DNA of 42,943 bases from Avibacterium gallinarum. GTDB lineage: Bacteria; Pseudomonadota; Gammaproteobacteria; Enterobacterales; Pasteurellaceae. Location of the stretch: assembly GCF_002921135.1 (NCBI RefSeq), contig NZ_PQVJ01000029.1:1-42943 (forward strand), in the 5' to 3' direction. A program made the translations under genes and the position numbers. The notes under the pieces are model-generated. The model saw only the letters and a list, made by a program, of their open reading frames with translations, was not told the origin of the DNA and made no database searches. This document shows positions 10,817 to 20,701 of this stretch, one piece after another; position 1 is the first letter of the stretch; each line of letters begins with the position of its first letter.

Positions 10817-11602
10817 ATGACTGTTGAAGAAACCCAACCTTTAATTAGCCATTTACTTGAATTGCGTGATCGTTTGTTGCGTTGCGTGTTCGTGGTGGCG
10901 CTGGTCTTTTTAGGCTTGGTTTATTTTGCCAACGATATTTATAATTTTGTCGCCTCGCCATTACTCAGTGTAATGCCGTCAGGGGCGAGTATGATTGCAA
11001 CTAATATCGCGACGCCTTTCTTTACCCCATTGAAATTAACGGGTGTTGTTGCGGTGTTTATTTCTGTACCGTTCTTGCTTTACCAAGTGTGGGCATTTAT
11101 CGCGCCAGCACTGTATCAGCACGAAAAACGCTTAATTTATCCGCTGTTATTTTCTAGCACTGTGCTGTTTTATTTAGGCGTAGCGTTCGCCTATTATGTG
11201 GTGTTTCCACTCGTGTTTGGTTTTCTCACCAAAACCGCACCAGAAGGGGTTGCCATTGCCACGGATATTAGTAGTTACTTAGATTTCGTTCTTACCTTAT
11301 TTCTTGCTTTTGGTGTGTGTTTTGAAGTGCCAGTAGCGATTATTTTGCTTTGTTGGTCTGGGGTTACCACTATTGACGATTTGAAGAAAAAACGCCCTTA
11401 CATCATCGTTGCCGCCTTTGTGGTGGGAATGTTGCTTACACCGCCAGATATTTTTTCGCAAACCTTGCTTGCCATTCCAATGTGTCTATTGTTTGAAGTG
11501 GGGTTATTATTTGCGCGTTTTTATCGCCCGAAAGAAGATAATGACGACACGAGCAGCGACACCGACAGCAGCGAGAGTGAAGCACAACAACACAAAGAAT
11601 AA
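10817..11602 (+). CDS. tatC: Sec-independent translocase subunit TatC
   Basis: Six-helix membrane core of the Tat receptor complex. The 261-residue product begins with [16 protein letters not shown], the cytoplasmic signal-peptide-binding segment, and shows the family strings [27 protein letters not shown] and [10 protein letters not shown]. The C terminus is a short acidic Ser/Asp tail. It ends the tatABC operon; a hairpin separates it from hemB. Confidence 0.97.
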   Translation: MTVEETQPLISHLLELRDRLLRCVFVVALVFLGLVYFANDIYNFVASPLLSVMPSGASMIATNIATPFFTPLKLTGVVAVFISVPFLLYQVWAFIAPALYQHEKRLIYPLLFSSTVLFYLGVAFAYYVVFPLVFGFLTKTAPEGVAIATDISSYLDFVLTLFLAFGVCFEVPVAIILLCWSGVTTIDDLKKKRPYIIVAAFVVGMLLTPPDIFSQTLLAIPMCLLFEVGLLFARFYRPKEDNDDTSSDTDSSESEAQQHKE

Positions 11603-11622
11603 TTTCTTTCCAACCAGTTTTA

Positions 11623-12703
<1,081 letters not shown>

Positions 12704-12830
12704 AAGTCTAAGCAAATAAAAACATAAAAATTCCCCCCATTCTTTTCGGTTTTAATTCTGAGTGGATAATTTTTATCATAATAGCTACATGCTATTGATA
12801 ACGCATATAAAATGCAAATACGATTTAATT

Positions 12831-12965
12831 TTGCTTGACAAACTTATCCGTTATATAGAAAAATTTTGTCTTACTTGCTTAAATATGTTAATTACATACG
12901 CAAAGCATACAATTGTTGTATCTAGACAAAATCCAGAATGGCACTATTCAAAGTGCCATTTCTCT
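12831..12965 (+). ncRNA. Candidate small structured RNA
   Basis: Promoter-like TTGCTT (12831-12836), 17-bp spacer, TATAGA (12854-12859). About 100 bp follow with three perfect complementary pairs: 12863-12870 with 12925-12932 (8 bp), 12907-12912 with 12916-12921 (6 bp, 3-nt loop) and 12937-12945 with 12952-12960 (9 bp). The last stem could be a terminator, though its T tract is weak and it may equally serve the convergent hemB and ulaD ends. No known RNA family is recognised. Confidence 0.25.
12937..12960. terminator. Hairpin between hemB and ulaD
   Basis: A 9-bp perfect stem (12937-12945 with 12952-12960) with a 6-nt loop, 21 bp past the ulaD stop. Neither side has a continuous T run, so termination would be moderate. 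Confidence 0.45.
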
Positions 12966-12981
12966 ATTTAGATTTAAAAAT

Positions 12982-13662
12982 TTACTTAGACCAATATTTA
13001 TCAATTTCATTTCGGATAGCTTGCGCTGTAGCTTGACCTTTTTCTCCCACTAACGCACGCCCAGCAATAAAGGCTTTTGCGTTTTTGATATCTTTGAATA
13101 AATGAATATCCTCAGGCACAATCCCACCTGTAATGGAAAGTTGTAACCCTAAAGATTCTAGTGCTTTCATTTTTTCAATATCTTCCACTGTCCAGCCTTT
13201 ACCTGCTAATTCGGCATCACGAGAACGGTGATAAATCGCTTGAGTGACACCAAGATCAACCCACTGTTTAGCGTCTTCAAGTGTCCAGTTGCCGTAAATC
13301 TCAATTTGAATTTCTTTTCTCACTTTGAGCTCTGGATGAGCTTGGTTAAATTCATCTGCCACTTTTTTACAAGCTGCTTTAGTTGCAGGATGCGCGGCAG
13401 CAGAAACTGTTAGCCAATCAGCCCCAGCTTCAAAAGACATTTTTGCTAAAATCGCTCCACCGTCTGTTGTTTTAAGATCACAGACTAGAATGTGATTGGG
13501 ATGTAAGGCACGTAGTGTGCTAACAGCTTTCATTCCCTCAGCACAAGCGAGAATTGTGCCAATTTCAATAATATCCACTAAAGCTTCAGCTTGTTTAGCA
13601 TCTGCAACAGCTTTTTCTAATGAAAGAGAATCTAACGCAATTTGTAGTAAAGGTTTTGACAT
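12982..13662 (-). CDS. ulaD: 3-keto-L-gulonate-6-phosphate decarboxylase UlaD
   Basis: Decarboxylates 3-keto-L-gulonate 6-phosphate to L-xylulose 5-phosphate, the step after UlaG in L-ascorbate use. The 226-residue TIM-barrel protein of the orotidine-phosphate decarboxylase suprafamily keeps the catalytic residues at family positions: D11, E33 (IIEIGT), D62, K64 and D67 in CDLKTTD, and H145/R148 in YHRSRD. It is the last gene of the left arm (ulaAB-ulaC-ulaD), 23 bp after ulaC, with GGAAGAA before its ATG. Confidence 0.95.
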   Translation of the reverse strand: MSKPLLQIALDSLSLEKAVADAKQAEALVDIIEIGTILACAEGMKAVSTLRALHPNHILVCDLKTTDGGAILAKMSFEAGADWLTVSAAAHPATKAACKKVADEFNQAHPELKVRKEIQIEIYGNWTLEDAKQWVDLGVTQAIYHRSRDAELAGKGWTVEDIEKMKALESLGLQLSITGGIVPEDIHLFKDIKNAKAFIAGRALVGEKGQATAQAIRNEIDKYWSK

Positions 13663-13685
13663 AATTTCTTCCTTCTAATTAACAA

Positions 13686-14159
13686 TTAATTTGATAATGC
13701 TTGATCAATAACGAGATAGATATCTTCGGCACGCTGACACTGAAGTATTTTTTCTAAATCAACACCTGTTTCACTATTTGGATCATTGTCTTCTAATACT
13801 TGAGTTATTTCCATAATCCCTTGCATATGCTGATCAGAGTCGCTTCCTGCGAGAGTAATTAATACACTAATTGGTTCTTCTTCTCCTTCAAATTGCACAG
13901 GCGTGTCCAATGTAACTAAAGCAAAGGCTGTGCGATTTACACCATCTTCGGGTCTTGCGTGCGGCATAGCTAAACCAGGTGATAAAATAATATAAGGCCC
14001 CATTTGTTTGATCATATTGATGATGGAATCATAGTAACGAGGCTCTATTGCGCCTGAAGCAACAAGCATATCTGTTCCAAGTTTAATCGCCTCTTCCCAA
14101 TTTTCCGCTTTCTGATGTAACTTGATTGAATTATTTTCAATTAATGATTGCTTTAACAT
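13686..14159 (-). CDS. ulaC: PTS L-ascorbate-specific IIA component UlaC
   Basis: Cytoplasmic phosphocarrier that passes phosphate from HPr to the IIB domain of the ascorbate permease. The 157-residue product has the fructose/mannitol-type EIIA fold; the phospho-accepting histidine is H67 in LSPGLAMPHARPEDGV. TGGAGA precedes the start. It lies 56 bp downstream of the fused ulaAB gene, with an uptake sequence in the gap (14181-14189). Confidence 0.94.
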   Translation of the reverse strand: MLKQSLIENNSIKLHQKAENWEEAIKLGTDMLVASGAIEPRYYDSIINMIKQMGPYIILSPGLAMPHARPEDGVNRTAFALVTLDTPVQFEGEEEPISVLITLAGSDSDQHMQGIMEITQVLEDNDPNSETGVDLEKILQCQRAEDIYLVIDQALSN

Positions 14160-14180
14160 ATAAAAATCTCCAAAATTCCT

Positions 14181-14189
14181 ACCGCACTT
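14181..14189 (-). repeat. USS in the ulaAB-ulaC gap
   Basis: Perfect ACCGCACTT between two operon genes, just upstream of the ulaC ribosome binding site. Confidence 0.85.
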
Positions 14190-14215
14190 AGATAAAATGG
14201 GGCAGGATACACGAA

Positions 14216-15994
14216 TTACTGATACTTCTTAATTAACGCTTTTAATTCATCGCCAAAGGAATTTGGGTTAAGCATATTTTGTACGCCTAGTACGGAAACG
14301 CGCTCACCGCCATTGATTTCATCGGCAAGATGTTTAGAGCACACAATGATATCCACGCCATCTAATTTTCCTTTGTAATCAGTCACAGCGCAAGAATCCA
14401 TAATATTGGCAATTCCTTGTTTATCTAAATAACCTTTAATTTTCATTTTCATCATCATTGATGAACCTTGCCCGGAGCCACATACCGCCAAAATGCGTAC
14501 TGGATTTTCTCCCATTGAGCTTTCTGCTTGCACTTCTGCACCTAACTCTTGCTCAACCACATCATCATTGCCGTAGCCATCCATTTGTTCCAATGTTTTC
14601 CCTGCCGCAGCCGCTGCTGCTTCATCAGCTCGCAATTTACGAGAAGCAAAGAACATATAGACCATAGCAAGCGCAAGAATAACAAAGAAGAATCCTGGCA
14701 CACTTACAATACCTTGTAAAATTGGTGGGAAAAATAATGCCCAGTCAGCCATTCCCATCCAACCATTAAACTCCGCACCTTGCGTAGCCAAAAGTTGGAT
14801 TACCCACGCTGACCCCATTACCTCGACAATCCCCATCACAAAACAAATTTTCATCACTGCTTTCCAGCCACCAAATTGGTTTGCAAATACACCAATAGTC
14901 GCATTAGAGAAAAACATTGGAATAAAACCAGGAATAATTAAGATCGGAGAATTAAACCCAAGTAACAATCCAACTGCAACAAATTGACCAATCGCCCCCC
15001 AAATAAAACCAAATACCATCGCATTTGGCGAGAAGGCATAAATGGCAGCACAGTCAATCGCTAACACAGAATTAGGAATAAGACGTTCAGAAATTCCCTT
15101 GAAAGCCTCAGACAATTCAGCCACGAACATACGAACACCAGTTACAATAATTTGGATTGCAACAGCAAATTTTAGTCCCATTTCTAAAATATACATAGAC
15201 CAATGGGTTTTGCCCGCCATTGCTTGCAAATTATCTAAACCAAAAGAGAGCAAGATAATCCCAAAGAATACCGTCATAACTAATGCTGTTGCAGAAATAC
15301 TATCGTGGAAAATATGTAGCCATTTTGGCAACTTCATATTATCAACACTGTCAGTCTTATCCCCCAGTTTTGGCGCAACTTTGGTTGCGATCCAAGAAGC
15401 AATTTGTTGTTGATGTCCAATGGAAAAACCTGCTCCACCAGTAACTGCTTGAGTTGGTTTATACATAATATTTGACGAAATCCCCCAATATAACGCCATT
15501 AATACCGAAGTATAAATGACTGTCTCCCACATTGAAGCGCCAATGATCATATAAAATACCGCAACTAAACCAGCTTGTTGGAACATAATGTGTCCAGTTA
15601 GCATAATGGTGCGAATGCCCGTGAAACGTCTAAATACAACTAATAAGATGTTTAAAAATAATGCGCCAATAACAGCATAACCAACCCAACCATAATTGTC
15701 CGCCATAGTTTGAATGGTTGCCTGCATACTGGTATAAGGATCGATAACAGCCCCTGTCAGATTATGAAATTTAGAAAGTCCTTCAATTACAGGTTTGAAG
15801 TTTGTAACTAAGAACCCTGACCCCGCCTGCACGATCATAAAACCCACAATAGTTTTGATCGTACCTTTAATAACCGTAGTTGTATCTTTCTTTAAAAGAA
15901 TATATCCCAAACACGCAACAATCCCTAACAAGAAAGGTGCCTTAGATAAGACTTGCGTATTAAAAATACCGAAATAGTGCATTATTGTATCCAT
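14216..15994 (-). CDS. ulaA: PTS L-ascorbate permease, fused IIC-IIB (UlaA-UlaB)
   Basis: Imports and phosphorylates L-ascorbate at the inner membrane. Residues 1 to about 455 form the UlaA-type IIC channel, with ten or so hydrophobic segments and family strings such as [15 protein letters not shown] and [14 protein letters not shown]. After a linker rich in Ala and Glu (about 455-498), residues 500-592 are a IIB domain with the phosphocysteine C505 in [20 protein letters not shown]. coli encodes these parts as separate ulaA and ulaB genes; here they form one 592-residue protein. AAGGGGAT precedes the ATG. It is the first gene of the left arm, with a CRP site about 60 bp before its inferred transcription start. 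Confidence 0.95.
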   Translation of the reverse strand: MDTIMHYFGIFNTQVLSKAPFLLGIVACLGYILLKKDTTTVIKGTIKTIVGFMIVQAGSGFLVTNFKPVIEGLSKFHNLTGAVIDPYTSMQATIQTMADNYGWVGYAVIGALFLNILLVVFRRFTGIRTIMLTGHIMFQQAGLVAVFYMIIGASMWETVIYTSVLMALYWGISSNIMYKPTQAVTGGAGFSIGHQQQIASWIATKVAPKLGDKTDSVDNMKLPKWLHIFHDSISATALVMTVFFGIILLSFGLDNLQAMAGKTHWSMYILEMGLKFAVAIQIIVTGVRMFVAELSEAFKGISERLIPNSVLAIDCAAIYAFSPNAMVFGFIWGAIGQFVAVGLLLGFNSPILIIPGFIPMFFSNATIGVFANQFGGWKAVMKICFVMGIVEVMGSAWVIQLLATQGAEFNGWMGMADWALFFPPILQGIVSVPGFFFVILALAMVYMFFASRKLRADEAAAAAAGKTLEQMDGYGNDDVVEQELGAEVQAESSMGENPVRILAVCGSGQGSSMMMKMKIKGYLDKQGIANIMDSCAVTDYKGKLDGVDIIVCSKHLADEINGGERVSVLGVQNMLNPNSFGDELKALIKKYQ

Positions 15995-16063
15995 AATTTA
16001 TCCCCTTGAATAAACAATGATTATGAAAAGATGTTTTTATCTAACACGACAAAAATCGTGACT

Positions 16064-16069
16064 ATAATA
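16064..16069 (-). promoter_or_regulatory. -10 element of the ulaAB promoter
   Basis: TATTAT on the minus strand, implying a start near 16055-16057. The -35 region is poor, as expected of an activator-dependent promoter; the CRP site centred at 16116.5 would then be near -60. Confidence 0.5.
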
Positions 16070-16091
16070 CTCAATTACAATCGGATAAAAA

Positions 16092-16133
16092 GATTATTTT
16101 TGACAATATGTGAGTAAAGTCACAAAAATAATC
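16092..16133. promoter_or_regulatory. Candidate UlaR operator pair around the CRP site
   Basis: Perfect 11-bp inverted repeat: GATTATTTTTG at 16092-16102 and its complement at 16123-16133, 20 bp apart. The CRP core lies between or overlaps the arms, so a bound DeoR-type repressor could occlude CRP. A third copy of the motif lies at 16255-16265. Assignment to UlaR is inferred from location. Confidence 0.5.
16109..16124. promoter_or_regulatory. CRP site for the ulaAB arm
   Basis: Perfect core TGTGA-N6-TCACA with AT-rich flanks. It sits inside a larger 11-bp inverted repeat (16092-16133). Confidence 0.85.
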
Positions 16134-16205
16134 ATATAAAGTAAAATCACAACTAATAAAAATAAGGAAAGATATCCGTAAACAGAAGGATATAATTAGA
16201 TAAAA

Positions 16206-16221
16206 TGTGATCTATGTCACA
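16206..16221. promoter_or_regulatory. CRP site for the ulaG arm
   Basis: Perfect core TGTGA-N6-TCACA with AAA and ATT flanks, centred at 16213.5, about 60 bp before the inferred ulaG transcription start. Confidence 0.85.
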
Positions 16222-16231
16222 ATTCGATGAA

Positions 16232-16258
16232 AATCATCTTTATTTACCCTAGATGATT
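16232..16258. promoter_or_regulatory. 8-bp dyad near the ulaG promoter
   Basis: AATCATCT (16232-16239) and AGATGATT (16251-16258) form a perfect inverted repeat with an 11-bp spacer between the CRP site and the -10. It overlaps the third GATTATTT copy and may be part of the same operator. Confidence 0.4.
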
Positions 16259-16265
16259 ATTTATG
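16255..16265 (+). promoter_or_regulatory. Third GATTATTTWTG motif overlapping the ulaG -10
   Basis: GATTATTTATG differs by one base from the two arms of the 16092-16133 repeat. It overlaps the -10-like TATGAT at 16262-16267, a place where a repressor would block RNA polymerase. Confidence 0.45.
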
Positions 16266-16267
16266 AT
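16262..16267 (+). promoter_or_regulatory. -10 element of the ulaG promoter
   Basis: TATGAT matches the -10 consensus at 5 of 6 positions and implies a start near 16274. No good -35 is seen, consistent with CRP dependence. Confidence 0.45.
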
Positions 16268-16310
16268 TAAAAAAGATTAAAGAAGATAACAAACCTTATA
16301 GGAGTCGATT

Positions 16311-17402
16311 ATGCCAAATGTAAATGAAATCACCCGCGAAAGCTGGATCTTATCAACCTTTCCAGAATGGGGAACTTGGTTAAATGAAGAAATAGAGCAA
16401 GAAGTTGTCCCAGAAGGTAACTTTGCTATGTGGTGGCTAGGCTGCGTTGGCGTCTGGATTAAAACACCCGGTGGAGCAAATTTATGTATGGATTTATGGT
16501 GTAGCCGCGGTAAATCAACCAAAAAAGTAAAAGATATGGTTCGAGGTCACCAAATGGCAAATATGGCTGGCGTGCGTAAATTACAGCCCAATTTACGTGC
16601 AGCACCAATGGTTATTGATCCTTTTGCTATTAATGAAGTGGATTTTATTCTCGCCTCCCACTACCACAGCGATCATATTGATGTAAATGTGGCCGCCGCT
16701 ATTGTGAACAATCCTAAATTAGACCATGTTAAATTTGTAGGTCCGTGGCATTGCACAGAATTATGGAAAAAATGGGGCGTACCAGAAGATCGTCTAATTA
16801 CAGTAAAACCGGGAGACGTAGTGAAAATTAAGGATGTTGAAATTCACGCCTTAGATTCTTTTGATAGAACTTGCCTTGTTACCCTTCCAGTGGAAGGTGC
16901 TGAAGAACAGGGTGGAGAATTGAAAGGGCTATGTCCGAGTGATGAAGAAATGGGACGCAAAGCGGTTAACTATGTATTCAAAACTCCTGGTGGCACAATT
17001 TATCACGGTGCGGACTCCCACTTCTCTATCCAATTTGCTAAACATGGCAAAGAATTTGATATTGACGTTGCATTAAATAACTATGGCGAAAATCCTGTCG
17101 GTATTGCCGATAAAATGACATCCATTGATCTACTTAGAATGGCAGAAAGTCTTCGTTGTAAAGTCATCATCCCTGTCCATCATGATATCTGGACGAACTT
17201 TATGGCAAGCACAGATGAGATCATTGCCTTATGGAAAATGCGCAAAGAACGTTTACAATATACATTCCATCCGTTCATTTGGGAAGTTGGCGGAAAATAT
17301 GTTTATCCAAGGGATAAAGACCTCATTGAATACCATCATCCTAGAGGTTTTGATGACTGCTTTGAGCAAGAGCCGAATATCCAATTTAAAGCCATGCTTT
17401 AA
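16311..17402 (+). CDS. ulaG: L-ascorbate-6-phosphate lactonase UlaG
   Basis: Opens the lactone ring of L-ascorbate 6-phosphate made by the PTS, giving 3-keto-L-gulonate 6-phosphate for UlaD. The 363-residue cytoplasmic enzyme has the metallo-beta-lactamase fold with the metal motif H117-x-H119-x-D121-H122 in [11 protein letters not shown], and later GADSHFS and [11 protein letters not shown] segments that supply further ligands. TAGGAG precedes the ATG. It heads the right arm; a hairpin lies between it and ulaR. Confidence 0.97.
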   Translation: MPNVNEITRESWILSTFPEWGTWLNEEIEQEVVPEGNFAMWWLGCVGVWIKTPGGANLCMDLWCSRGKSTKKVKDMVRGHQMANMAGVRKLQPNLRAAPMVIDPFAINEVDFILASHYHSDHIDVNVAAAIVNNPKLDHVKFVGPWHCTELWKKWGVPEDRLITVKPGDVVKIKDVEIHALDSFDRTCLVTLPVEGAEEQGGELKGLCPSDEEMGRKAVNYVFKTPGGTIYHGADSHFSIQFAKHGKEFDIDVALNNYGENPVGIADKMTSIDLLRMAESLRCKVIIPVHHDIWTNFMASTDEIIALWKMRKERLQYTFHPFIWEVGGKYVYPRDKDLIEYHHPRGFDDCFEQEPNIQFKAML

Positions 17403-17410
17403 AATTGGTC

Positions 17411-17432
17411 ATCCCCTGTGAAAGCAGGGGAT
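17411..17432 (+). terminator. Hairpin between ulaG and ulaR
   Basis: An 8-bp GC-rich stem, ATCCCCTG with CAGGGGAT (17411-17418 with 17425-17432), and a 6-nt loop. No T tract follows, so it more likely attenuates transcription or stabilises the ulaG mRNA end than fully terminates. Confidence 0.45.
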
Positions 17433-17478
17433 TTCGCTCATTATTGCAGTAACTTCTAGTGATCATTAAGGAAATATA

Positions 17479-18225
17479 ATGAACGAAAACTATCGACATA
17501 AAGCATTGCTCAATTTACTTGAAGAACGAAATGTACTGTCTACTGTTGAAATTATGCAATTATTAAATATCTCTCCAGCAACAGCGCGTAGAGATATTAG
17601 CAAACTCGATCAACAAGGCAAACTAAAAAAAATTCGTAATGGGGCAGAAGCAATCAAAGGAACCATTCCCCTTATTGAAAAAACAACTATCAATCACTTT
17701 GATGAAAAACAACGTATTGCGAAAGCAGCCGCGCAGCTATGTAAGAACGGGGAAAGTGTCATTTTAACCTGTGGTTCAACAATGCAATTATTAGGTAAGC
17801 AACTAAGTAGAAAAGATGTCCAAATCATAACGAACTACATTCCTCTAGCTAATTACCTAATTGAATGTCAACACTCTGATCTAGTGATTATGGGAGGACA
17901 ATATAATAAGGAAAAAGCAATAACACTCTCTCTTAACCAACAAAATGAAACCAATTACTCTGCACATATTATGTTTACTAGCGGTAAAGGTTTTACGCGT
18001 GATGGTCTATTCAAAACAGATATGATTATTGCCAACTCAGAGCAACAACTTTCCTCAAAAGCAGAAAAATACGTTGTACTACTAGATAGCTCGAAATTAG
18101 GCAAACAAGTAGGGATGTTATTTACCCAATTACAAGATATAGATTTACTCATTACGGGTAAAGAAGCCGAACCACAAATTATTGAACAGCTAACCTTATT
18201 AGGCCTTGAAGTTATTCTTGCGTAA
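17479..18225 (+). CDS. ulaR: DeoR-family transcriptional repressor UlaR
   Basis: Predicted repressor of the ascorbate genes, relieved by a sugar-phosphate intermediate of the pathway. The 248-residue protein has an N-terminal DeoR winged helix-turn-helix (residues 6-60, with VEIMQLLNISPATARRDISKL) and a C-terminal DeoR sensor domain (about 75-235, with the sugar-binding VILTCGSTMQLLGKQL and VVLLDSSKLGKQVGM). AAGGAAA precedes the ATG. In E. coli ulaR is upstream of ulaG; here it sits inside the right arm between ulaG and ulaE, giving possible autoregulation through the shared control region. Confidence 0.9.
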   Translation: MNENYRHKALLNLLEERNVLSTVEIMQLLNISPATARRDISKLDQQGKLKKIRNGAEAIKGTIPLIEKTTINHFDEKQRIAKAAAQLCKNGESVILTCGSTMQLLGKQLSRKDVQIITNYIPLANYLIECQHSDLVIMGGQYNKEKAITLSLNQQNETNYSAHIMFTSGKGFTRDGLFKTDMIIANSEQQLSSKAEKYVVLLDSSKLGKQVGMLFTQLQDIDLLITGKEAEPQIIEQLTLLGLEVILA

Positions 18226-18232
18226 TAAACAT

Positions 18233-18241
18233 AAGTGCGGT
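18233..18241 (+). repeat. USS in the ulaR-ulaE gap
   Basis: Perfect AAGTGCGGT, 8 bp after the ulaR stop codon. Confidence 0.85.
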
Positions 18242-18273
18242 CAAAATTTCACTAATTTTATTAGGAAAACAAA

Positions 18274-19134
18274 ATGAGAAAACACAAATTAGGCATTTAT
18301 GAAAAAGCCTTACCTAAACATATCAGCTGGCAAGATAGACTTTCCATCGCCAAAGCCTGTGGCTTTGATTTTGTGGAAATCTCCATTGATGAAAGCGATG
18401 AACGCCTCAGCCGCTTAGATTGGACAAAAGCACAGCGCCTTGAACTGGTGCAAGCTATCATCAATACCGGCGTGACGATTCCCTCCATGTGCCTTTCAGG
18501 GCATCGCCGCTTTCCCTTTGGCAGCCACGATGAAGCCACACGCCAAAAAGCCTATGAAATCATGGAAAAAGCCATTCAGCTGGCGGTAGATGTAGGCATT
18601 CGCACCATTCAACTGGCAGGCTATGATGTGTATTACGAAGAGCAAGATGAAAGTACGCTTGAGCGCTTTCAGCAAGGGATGGAATGGGCGGTTGAGTTGG
18701 CGGCAAGTAATCAAGTAACCCTCTCTATGGAAATTATGGATACGCAATTTATGAGCTCCATTACGCGTTGGAAAAAATGGGATGACATTATCCGCTCCCC
18801 TTGGTTTACCGTGTATCCAGACCTCGGCAACCTGTCTGCCTGGAACGACAATGTGGTAGAGGAATTGAAATTAAGCATCGACAAGATTTCTGCGATTCAT
18901 TTGAAAGATACTTATAAAGTCACTGAAACCTGCGCAGGGCAATTTCGTGATGTGCCATTTGGTGAGGGCTGTGTGGATTTTGTGACCTGCTTTAAAACCC
19001 TTACTGAACTCAATTACCGAGGTGCTTTCTTGATTGAAATGTGGACAGAAAAAGCCCAAGAGCCGATTGAAGAAATTATTAAAGCACGCCGTTTTATTGA
19101 ACAAAAAATGCAAGAAGGAGGGTTCTCATGCTAG
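18274..19134 (+). CDS. ulaE: L-xylulose-5-phosphate 3-epimerase UlaE
   Basis: Converts L-xylulose 5-phosphate (from UlaD) to L-ribulose 5-phosphate. The 286-residue TIM-barrel protein of the xylose-isomerase-like family begins with [17 protein letters not shown]. It keeps the metal ligands expected from UlaE: E153 (SMEIMDT), D183 (YPDLGNL), H209 (AIHLKD) and E255 (LIEMW). It overlaps ulaF by 7 bp, so the two are translationally coupled. Confidence 0.95.
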   Translation: MRKHKLGIYEKALPKHISWQDRLSIAKACGFDFVEISIDESDERLSRLDWTKAQRLELVQAIINTGVTIPSMCLSGHRRFPFGSHDEATRQKAYEIMEKAIQLAVDVGIRTIQLAGYDVYYEEQDESTLERFQQGMEWAVELAASNQVTLSMEIMDTQFMSSITRWKKWDDIIRSPWFTVYPDLGNLSAWNDNVVEELKLSIDKISAIHLKDTYKVTETCAGQFRDVPFGEGCVDFVTCFKTLTELNYRGAFLIEMWTEKAQEPIEEIIKARRFIEQKMQEGGFSC

Positions 19135-19823
19135 CGGAATTACGCGAAAAAGTCTTACAAGCCAATTTGGCTTTACCAAAACACCACTTAGTCACCTTCA
19201 CTTGGGGAAATGTCAGTGAAATTGACCGCACTTCTGGATTGGTAGCGATTAAACCTTCGGGCGTAGAGTATGAAACCATGACCGCCGATGATATTGTGAT
19301 TGTGGATGTGAATACAGGCGAACGCGTGTGGGGAACGAAAAAACCGTCCTCTGATACGGCAACGCATTTGGAATTATATCGCCAATTTCCTGAAATTGGT
19401 GGCATTGTGCATACCCATTCACGCCACGCCACCATTTGGGCGCAAGCAGGGTTAGATTTAATTGCTGCGGGTACCACACATGCCGATTATTTCTATGGCA
19501 GTATTCCTTGTACAAGAAAAATGACGCCAGAAGAAATTGCTGGCGAGTATGAATTAGAAACTGGCAAGGTGATTGTTGAAACCTTCCGTAATCGCAAAAT
19601 TGAGGCGAAAGATGTCCCTGCTGTATTAGTCCATTCCCATGGCCCTTTTGCTTGGGGAACTGATGCAGATAATGCCGTGCATAATGCGGTGGTGTTAGAA
19701 GAAATTGGTTATATGAATTTATTCAGCCGCCAACTCAACCCGAATTTAACGCCAATGCAGCAAGAATTATTGGATAAGCATTATCTCCGCAAACACGGTA
19801 AGAATGCGTATTATGGGCAATAA
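19128..19823 (+). CDS. ulaF: L-ribulose-5-phosphate 4-epimerase UlaF
   Basis: Last step of the pathway, giving D-xylulose 5-phosphate for the pentose phosphate route. The 231-residue class II aldolase-like protein has the zinc ligands H95, H97 (IVHTHSRHA) and H171 ([10 protein letters not shown]), and the catalytic-type D76 and D120, at the same positions as E. coli AraD/UlaF. The sequence would equally fit araD; the ula context decides the name. An uptake sequence (19225-19233) is inside. Last clear gene of the right arm, although ybhA follows 24 bp later. Confidence 0.95.
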   Translation: MLAELREKVLQANLALPKHHLVTFTWGNVSEIDRTSGLVAIKPSGVEYETMTADDIVIVDVNTGERVWGTKKPSSDTATHLELYRQFPEIGGIVHTHSRHATIWAQAGLDLIAAGTTHADYFYGSIPCTRKMTPEEIAGEYELETGKVIVETFRNRKIEAKDVPAVLVHSHGPFAWGTDADNAVHNAVVLEEIGYMNLFSRQLNPNLTPMQQELLDKHYLRKHGKNAYYGQ

Positions 19824-19847
19824 TCAATCTAGTACAAGGAATACAAT

Positions 19848-20666
19848 ATGAACTACCAAGCAGTCGCTTTTGATTTAGATGGCACATTGCTCAATTCACA
19901 GGGGCAGATTCTTGCGGAAAATAAACAGGCGATCGCTAAGTTACAACAGCAAGGCATTAAAGTGTTGTTGGTAACAGGGCGACATCATACGGCGGTGATT
20001 CCTTATTATATGGAACTGGGTTTAACCACGCCGATTATTTGTTGCAACGGAACCTATGTTTATGATGTACAAAATGACAAGGTGCTGGCGGCCAATCCGC
20101 TTTCGCAACAACAAGCGCAGCAAATTTATGATACGGCAACCAAGCACCATTGCCATTTATTAATGTATTCTCGCAATGCGATGAATTATGCGGAGCTAAA
20201 TCCGCATATGGAAAAATTTCTGAAATGGGTGGCCAGTTGTCCTGAAAATGTCCGTCCTTTAGTGCGAAAAGTAGAAAGTATTCAAGATGTGATCGATCAC
20301 GACACACCAATTTGGAAATGCGTGATTAGCGCGCAAAACAAAGACATTATGAACCAAGTGGTGGCTGAATTGCCAATTGAGCAATTTAGCTGTGAATGGT
20401 CTTGGGTGGATCGTGTAGATATTGCCAACGCAGGCAATACCAAAGGGGCAAGATTGCTAGAAGTATTAAATCAATGGCAAATTGCACCGCAACAGGTGAT
20501 TGCGTTTGGCGATAACCACAATGACATCAGTATGCTCACCGCCGTGGGATTAGGCGTGGCGATGGGCAATGCGGAAGATGAAGTAAAACAGCAAGCCAAG
20601 CTCACAACCACAAGCAATGATGAAGCTGGCATTGCTCAAGTATTAGCCGAATATTTCAAACGCTAA
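19848..20666 (+). CDS. ybhA: HAD-IIB family phosphatase, YbhA (pyridoxal phosphatase)-like
   Basis: Cytoplasmic Cof-type haloacid-dehalogenase phosphatase. E. coli YbhA acts on pyridoxal phosphate and sugar phosphates. The 272-residue product has motif I FDLDGTLL with the nucleophile D9 and acid D11, motif II LVTGRHHTAVIPYY, and motif IV AFGDNHNDISML; the strings TGRHH, ICCNGTYVYD and CEWSWVDRVDIA closely resemble YbhA. It starts 24 bp after ulaF, so it may be read through from the ula arm, with a role in sugar-phosphate control possible but unproven. A bidirectional terminator follows. Confidence 0.88.
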   Translation: MNYQAVAFDLDGTLLNSQGQILAENKQAIAKLQQQGIKVLLVTGRHHTAVIPYYMELGLTTPIICCNGTYVYDVQNDKVLAANPLSQQQAQQIYDTATKHHCHLLMYSRNAMNYAELNPHMEKFLKWVASCPENVRPLVRKVESIQDVIDHDTPIWKCVISAQNKDIMNQVVAELPIEQFSCEWSWVDRVDIANAGNTKGARLLEVLNQWQIAPQQVIAFGDNHNDISMLTAVGLGVAMGNAEDEVKQQAKLTTTSNDEAGIAQVLAEYFKR

Positions 20667-20669
20667 AAC

Positions 20670-20701
20670 AAAACCGCTGAGAATGATCAGCGGTTTTCTT
20701 T
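20670..20701. terminator. Bidirectional terminator between ybhA and recC
   Basis: A perfect 11-bp stem, 20670-20680 with 20687-20697, with a 6-nt loop. A-rich and T-rich flanks serve both convergent genes. Confidence 0.93.

Larger units (their letters stand above)
12704..12981. other. hemB-ulaD convergent intergenic region
   Basis: This 278-bp AT-rich gap has no convincing protein-coding gene; the longest open frames lack ribosome binding sites and recognisable products. It contains a sigma70-like promoter on the + strand and three nested or adjacent hairpins, described separately as a possible small RNA. Confidence 0.5.
15995..16310. promoter_or_regulatory. Divergent ulaAB / ulaG control region
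   Basis: This 316-bp gene-free interval drives both arms of the ascorbate locus. It contains two perfect CRP cores, a motif GATTATTTWTG present three times, an 8-bp dyad and -10 elements on both strands (separate entries). The layout is nearly symmetrical: each CRP site lies about 60 bp upstream of the transcription start inferred for its arm. Confidence 0.75.

Noticed and set aside
12762-12971. Possible 69-residue protein between hemB and ulaD
   Set aside because: No ribosome binding site and no recognisable sequence; it overlaps hairpins that fit a non-coding explanation better.
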